In this document: positions 7,116 through 11,199 of the stretch, in pieces
Position numbering within the stretch: position 1 is the stretch's first letter
Layout: each line of letters opens with the position of its first letter
Assembly: GCA_036939975.1 (NCBI GenBank)
Contig: JALLPB010001104.1
Span: 1 to 11,199 of the forward strand
DNA from: Cyclostephanos tholiformis
Taxonomy: Eukaryota; Bacillariophyta; Thalassiosirophyceae; Thalassiosirales; Thalassiosiraceae
Length of the DNA: 11,199 bases
Direction of reading: 5' to 3'
Position numbers and translations under genes: made by a program
The notes under the pieces: model-generated
Told to the model about the DNA's origin: nothing
Seen by the model: the letters and a program-made list of their open reading frames with translations, nothing else
Databases searched by the model: none

Positions 7116-8465
7116 ATGGCCATGTCTTCCACCATCCCCCCCGAGCACATCCCCCCCGGAATGAAGGCCGTTCATGTCGGCGTGCCCTTCCTCCCCGCGA
7201 CGATGGAGGCGCTCTCGGACCTCGGATGCAAGAGGGCCTTCGTCCTAACCAACAAGTCGTCCCTCCGTTTCATCGTCGGGGGGGACGACGACTGCGTCAT
7301 CGGCGACGATGACGACGTGGGAGGATCGTATCCGTCGTCGACGTCGTCGTCGTTCGTCGACGCCCTACGCGATGCCGGATTGCTCGCGGCGCCGGTATGC
7401 TATAGCGTGGGAATGGGGGGTAACGAATCGGGACTACTGGAAGCGTGCGACGATGCCAGTCGCGCGCGAGCGGACGTCGTTATCACGATCGGGGGGGGAG
7501 CGATCCAGGACGCCGGTAAACTCGTTAGATTGTGGCTATCGAGGAAGAAGGGAGGGGGCGGGGAGGGGGGGGAGGAAAATGAGGAAGACGAAGACGACGA
7601 CGACGACGACGACGAGGGGGCGTCCGTTCGGGCAATACTGGCATTATCGAATCGCGAACCGATGCCGACGCTCGTACCCCAGATCGCATTGCCCAATTCC
7701 TTCGCCATGGCCGAGGCGACGTCCGTGGCCGGATTGACCACCTCGTCGAACGTCAAGAGCGGCGCATCGCATCCGTCGCTATTGCCCACGATAGTCATTT
7801 ACGATCACGCGCTCAGCGTGGGCCTCCCGGATTGGGTGCGCTATGGCACGGCCCTAAGGGGCGTCGAGCACGCCGTGGGCGCCATTACGCATCCCAACGC
7901 AAACGAGGAAATTCGTTCTCGTGCGGGATTGGGATTGTCCATCATACGCGACAATTTACGCGGGCTCGTTACACAACCGGAATGTCCCGTGGCGCAGTGC
8001 AACATATACGTCGGGGGATTCATCGCCGTACGCGCTCTCATGACGGGGTGCTATCCCGCATTGGGACATCTCATCGAAAATCAATACTCGGCGCGGTTCG
8101 GGATTCATCAGGGGAGCTGTTCGGGGATATTGTGCGCTCGGATAATGGATTATCACCGCGGAGGATCGAAGGAGCACCAGATGCGCATATCGGCGGCGTT
8201 GGGTGGGGAAGTAGTCTTGGACGATGATGGTGGCGTCGTCACGGCTTCTACGCCGGCGCCGAGGCTCGTGCGCGACCTGGTGTCGACCCTACCCGGGGTA
8301 TTCAACGAGCACGACCAGGCGAATGTCACGGACGACATGCTGATGGAATTCGCCCAATCTTTGTTCGATAATCACATCCAGCGGCTCAACGTGTTGAGCC
8401 CGAGGAGCTTCCATAGTGTTGAGGATATCTATGGTATGTTGACCAAACCCTTGGCGGACTTGTGA
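7116..8465 (+). CDS. Iron-containing alcohol dehydrogenase family protein, maleylacetate reductase-like
   Basis: Probable NAD(P)-dependent oxidoreductase of the dehydroquinate synthase-like/Fe-ADH fold; substrate unknown. It is a single open frame of 449 residues. The N-terminal half binds the nucleotide: DVVITIGGGAIQDAGKLV (120-137) matches the GGGSxxDxAK motif, and PQIALPNSFAMAEATSVAGL (188-207) matches the PTTxGTGSE/PTTYAGSE position. The helical half has RGVEHAVGAI (248-257), GHLIENQYSARFGIHQG (317-333) and a C-terminus resembling family members. Relative to FucO-type ligands (Asp, His, His, His), the Asp position appears to be Arg248. His252, His318 and His331 are kept, but the extra His usual in the HxxxH pair is Asn322. 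Metal-free maleylacetate reductase-like chemistry is therefore possible. An acidic Gly/Glu/Asp insertion (about 146-167) and another Asp-rich loop (57-68) lengthen it. Two in-frame ATGs (7116, 7122) exist; the second has the GCC upstream context. Confidence 0.85.
   Translation: MAMSSTIPPEHIPPGMKAVHVGVPFLPATMEALSDLGCKRAFVLTNKSSLRFIVGGDDDCVIGDDDDVGGSYPSSTSSSFVDALRDAGLLAAPVCYSVGMGGNESGLLEACDDASRARADVVITIGGGAIQDAGKLVRLWLSRKKGGGGEGGEENEEDEDDDDDDDEGASVRAILALSNREPMPTLVPQIALPNSFAMAEATSVAGLTTSSNVKSGASHPSLLPTIVIYDHALSVGLPDWVRYGTALRGVEHAVGAITHPNANEEIRSRAGLGLSIIRDNLRGLVTQPECPVAQCNIYVGGFIAVRALMTGCYPALGHLIENQYSARFGIHQGSCSGILCARIMDYHRGGSKEHQMRISAALGGEVVLDDDGGVVTASTPAPRLVRDLVSTLPGVFNEHDQANVTDDMLMEFAQSLFDNHIQRLNVLSPRSFHSVEDIYGMLTKPLADL
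7593..7613 (+). repeat. (GAC)7 run encoding poly-Asp in the ADH-like gene
   Basis: Seven perfect GAC codons follow a G-rich stretch (7551-7573) and sit in an insertion between the nucleotide-binding glycine motif and the next conserved strand. Being a triplet repeat inside a loop, length changes would keep the frame. Confidence 0.85.
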
Positions 8466-8734
8466 TCGAATTCCATTATGTAGATTATTCACTGCTTGTG
8501 TTAAAAGAAATGATGTTATTTTTTTGATGAACAAAACTGTTTTAGGAGACCATAGCATGCAATATCACAAAAATCTCGTAACCATAAGCCTCATCTTATA
8601 TCTCTGACAAAAATGTGGAATGGCACCAATCTCTATGCTGAGTTACCAGCATAAGCTTTTGCGAGGAGTATGTAGAGAAGGTAGGTAGGTGGATGGGGAC
8701 CATAATTTTGAGCTTCATCTGGCTCTATCTACCT

Positions 8735-8746
8735 ATTATTATTATT
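8735..8746 (+). repeat. Short ATT microsatellite
   Basis: About four ATT units, followed by further ATTACT/ATTACC-rich sequence to about 8790, downstream of the dehydrogenase gene. It may lie within or beyond that gene's 3' UTR. Confidence 0.6.
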
Positions 8747-9260
8747 GTCTACTATTAAAACCTATTACTCTATTACTATCCATTATTACTATTATCAATT
8801 TTAAACAGCTAATAAATAAAAATTGTAAAAACAATTATATCCTCTAGTTTTAATGACATAGACTTGTTGCAACCAAGTTGACTGATTGTTTTATGTGGCG
8901 GCGCCAAGGGGGGGCACCACTTCATGGCAGTCGTAGGGTGACAGCGGCCGTCATGGTTGACCTACTAACTAATCACGTGGCCGATGTCCCACAGACCCAA
9001 AACCACCCAAAACCCAATCAGTATCCAACCAAATATCTCATCAATGATGGTCATATGGGGATGTTTGAAGTTCCCATCCTGTGAACATACACCAACATTC
9101 AGTCCCATGCCCCTTCACTTGTGTAGTAGAGTGTGCACCACCTCACCAAAACATAGCATGAGCCATCTATGAGTACGAGATCAAAGATAGAGGGTTCAAA
9201 TTCCCCAGGGGAGAGCCTATGCAAAATTTTGTACCAGGCCTACCACATGCTGAAAAAAGT

Positions 9261-9387
9261 CAAATCTGCTCAATTGTGTCAATGTTGGCATTTTCAAATC
9301 TGCTGAGTCTTCCTGCCAAATCAAAACTTAACAGATGAGCAGACAGACAGACATCAGATTAGAGTGTCTTGGAAAAGCAAATCTGCT
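9261..9387 (+). repeat. Three dispersed copies of CAAATCTGCT
   Basis: The decamer is found exactly at 9261-9270, 9295-9304 and 9378-9387. A nine-base version, CAAATCTGC, recurs at 10448-10456 in the tandem array. Irregular spacing suggests remnants of an older repeat rather than an ordered array. Confidence 0.7.
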
Positions 9388-9512
9388 ATCTGTTGAGTTT
9401 TTTGGTTTTTCTGTCAACTGATTTGAGTTGCACCAAAATTCCATTTTTTGTGGTTTGTGTCCCGGATGTATCATGAAATCTGTCTGCTTGTCTGTCGATA
9501 TTTTTGGCGGGC
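9312..9512. repeat. Imperfect foldback (inverted repeat) with CAGA-rich arms
   Basis: ACAGATGAGCAGACAGA (9331-9347) pairs 15 of 17 bases with the reverse complement of 9479-9495. Outside these, CCTGCCAAA (from about 9312) resembles CCCGCCAAA read from the right side (about 9504-9512). The arms could be degenerate ends of a small non-autonomous element, or simply related CAGA microsatellites. Confidence 0.45.
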
Positions 9513-9523
9513 TGCCAATAATA

Positions 9524-9564
9524 CATCTACTTGTTAAACGTCCACCAAAATTCATCTACTTGTT
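9524..9564 (+). repeat. Direct repeat CATCTACTTGTT, two copies
   Basis: Exact 12-bp copies lie at 9524-9535 and 9553-9564, 29 bp apart start to start. They lie just outside the right arm of the foldback. No function is apparent. Confidence 0.7.
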
Positions 9565-10172
9565 CTAACTTATTGGGGGGATTCAGATGCATCCTCAGCA
9601 CCATTGGAAGCAACTTCTGTAGCTACCCCCACCGCTGACTTTGATTGCCAAAATCTTGGTAACCGATGGGCAGATTCCATAGAAATTCAAACCCCACCTA
9701 AGATTTTGACCTTCTCTACGATCCACCCCTCTCAGTGCCCCTCTCCTCCTTGCCACCACTGCAGCAATAAAAATCCCCGCACACATCTTTTCATCAACAA
9801 GGATATTGAGAATGATGATGAGAGGGACAAGGACAATGCCAATATCCAATACGGATATCATATGTCTCGACAGAGGACATCATACGAGTCCCAGGGCTCG
9901 AGTTTGCTCACCTCCGCTCAGATAATGGAGCAGGAGACATACTACAGGTGTGCTGAGGTGGCTGTGCAGTGTGTTACATATACGTTACAGCTCATCCTCA
10001 TCCATCAATCATCATGCATCTCCCTTCTTGCATCGATTAGTGGCTGGAGTGGTATTGCCATTGCAATTTGCAACACCTTGGGCGAAGATGGAGGGCACTC
10101 TACCTAATGCTTAAAATGACGTAGATTTAGTATGGTAGACTCGCTAATAATTTAATGCAGGAATAGTACAAA

Positions 10173-10287
10173 AGGTACTTCTCTATGTTGCAGTGGAGAT
10201 ATCATGACGTCATCCCTCCGGTGACCCCCTGCCCGCCCCACCACACCAATTTCGAGTTTTAAAAAGACCACACTAATAGAAGTACCT
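10173..10287. repeat. 10-bp inverted repeat around a CRE palindrome
   Basis: AGGTACTTCT (10173-10182) is the exact reverse complement of AGAAGTACCT (10278-10287). The 95-bp interior contains ATGACGTCAT. The arms may be the ends of a small element or a regulatory dyad. No gene is nearby to attach it to. Confidence 0.6.
10204..10213. promoter_or_regulatory. CRE-type palindrome ATGACGTCAT
   Basis: A perfect 10-bp palindrome containing TGACGTCA, the bZIP/CREB site. In diatoms TGACGT-type elements mediate CO2/cAMP responses at some promoters. With no confident gene adjacent, activity here is speculative. Confidence 0.25.
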
Positions 10288-10449
10288 AGTGACCAGGAAG
10301 TTGCGGGAAAGTTGACAATGTCCCCCATTCAAAAAAAGGCATTTTTTTGGACTGATTTTTGGCTGAGATTTTTTACACAAAACTTTGCTTGGTAAAAATG
10401 CAAACCTGTAAGAGATCCTGTGCAAAAATGCTAACTATGAGAGATTCCA

Positions 10450-10527
10450 AATCTGCAAGATCTACACATAATCTGCAAAACTTACACAGGATCTGTGAAA
10501 CTTACACAAAGACTGTGAACTTGCACC
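10450..10527 (+). repeat. Degenerate 20-21-bp tandem repeat, three to four units
   Basis: Successive units start at 10450 (AATCTGCAAGATCTACACAT), 10470 (AATCTGCAAAACTTACACAG), 10491 (ATCTGTGAAACTTACACAAA) and a partial, more diverged one at 10512 (ACTGTGAACTTGCACC). The common core is roughly ATCTGCAAAACTTACACA. It is a minisatellite-like array in non-coding DNA. Confidence 0.75.
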
Positions 10528-11199
10528 GTAAGAATAAAGCTACCATTGGATATGCTGCTTAAACAATATGCTGCTGAAGCATAGATGAGAAAAAGTATCG
10601 CTACATACAGCCACATACACCCATATTTCTTAATTCCTACAAATAGATACATCCTTGACAAGATAGCTGTCCTCCTATCTATGGGATGATTTAAGCAATA
10701 CCCATGACTCCCATTGCACTGGTTTGATGAATCTTCTGCACTTCATCATGGTGATATCTTGGTTGTGCTCACCGCTGTGGGCAATTAACCTGTGTCATGG
10801 ACCATTGTTTAAACAGCGTATCCAATGGTAGACAAACACAAAACATAACTCTACATAAGAAACCTCCTGGCTACAACCATACCACTGCCCCAGACCCCCA
10901 CTATGGTTGATCCTATCCTCTGCCACTAGCAGTCCTGCCCCCTGCCCCCCCAATCACGGGATACAATGTCAGGATGGAGGATCATTATTGGCAAAACTAA
11001 CATTACGATTCTGTGGGCAGGGATAGGAACAAAGGCACAATGAGGGGGATGTCACCAGGACAAGAAAGGAGTGGTGGAATAACTGTGACCTAGGCTGGTG
11101 GATAATTTTTCCCCTGATGTGAAATAAACGAGTTAATACAAAGTGGCATGTGTTTCAGGTTAGGAAGAGAAAATTATGAGCTTATTTTAATGCTTAAAA

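Larger units (their letters stand above)
8466..11199. other. Gene-poor, AT-rich, repeat-bearing region
   Basis: No supported gene was found in 2.7 kb. Just after the dehydrogenase stop the sequence loses the CG-rich, GACG-biased look of the left side and becomes AT-rich with visibly fewer CpGs. Contents noted are an ATT microsatellite (8735-8746), repeated CAAATCTGCT motifs, a foldback with CAGA-rich arms, a 29-bp-spaced direct repeat, a 20-21-bp tandem array, and an inverted repeat around a TGACGTCA palindrome. The longest plus-strand open stretch (9538-10107) has its first ATG only at 9862 and no recognisable domain. I found no transposase, integrase or reverse transcriptase motif and no long terminal repeats within the window. 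Confidence 0.6.

Noticed and set aside
7309..7798. Alternative-frame ORFs inside the dehydrogenase gene
   Set aside because: They are composed of Arg, Thr or Ser runs read from the GAC/GTC triplets. The 7116-8465 frame has the family motifs from end to end.
9538..10107. 190-codon open stretch on the plus strand
   Set aside because: There is no ATG until 9862, no domain, and no coding-like codon bias. A length like this can occur by chance, and no splice signals support an exon.
1..11199. CRISPR arrays, rRNA, bacterial operons, integrase or reverse transcriptase genes
   Set aside because: No regularly spaced repeats with unique spacers, no rRNA signatures, and no catalytic motifs of mobile-element enzymes were seen on either strand.

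Overview
The window looks like nuclear DNA from a eukaryotic alga, most likely a diatom. The evidence is a degraded MATH-BTB gene of a type I know from stramenopile genomes, a PHO80/P-type cyclin with a short GTAAGT...CAG intron, two large single-exon metabolic genes whose proteins carry Ser/Asp/Gly low-complexity insertions, and strong GACG/CGTC trinucleotide bias. I see no prokaryotic operon, rRNA or CRISPR signal. I cannot name the species.

Layout. (1) 163-1644, + strand: a wreck of a MATH-BTB gene with a SAP-like C-terminus. Family-like sequence can be followed along its length only by changing frame about six times, each time by a net +1. One change is plainly a 7-bp tandem duplication. 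(2) 1909-3570, - strand, convergent with the first: an apparently intact two-exon PHO80-like cyclin, 514 residues after splicing, with a long Gln/Tyr/His/Pro-rich tail. (3) 3571-5546: no confident gene. It holds AT-rich spacer and, at about 4398-5281, coding-like fragments in several frames that I cannot assign. (4) 5547-6932, - strand: 5-formyltetrahydrofolate cyclo-ligase with a long N-terminal extension. (5) 6933-7115: a 183-bp divergent promoter framed by a perfect 13-bp inverted repeat and holding E2F-like and CACGTG motifs. (6) 7116-8465, + strand: an iron-containing alcohol dehydrogenase-family protein with altered metal-ligand positions. (7) 8466-11199: AT-rich, visibly CpG-poorer DNA without a supported gene but with many short direct, inverted and tandem repeats. 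It looks like transposon-derived or otherwise silent DNA.

How the genes relate. The only strong functional arrangement is the head-to-head pair of the folate enzyme and the alcohol dehydrogenase-like enzyme. They share a short promoter and may be co-regulated, possibly with the cell cycle or light/dark cycle if the E2F-like site is real. The cyclin and the MATH-BTB remnant converge and share only a 264-bp gap. No novel multi-gene system is evident. The most interesting signals are the one-directional frameshift series in the MATH-BTB remnant, the symmetrical promoter, and the unassigned coding-like segment at 4.4-5.3 kb.
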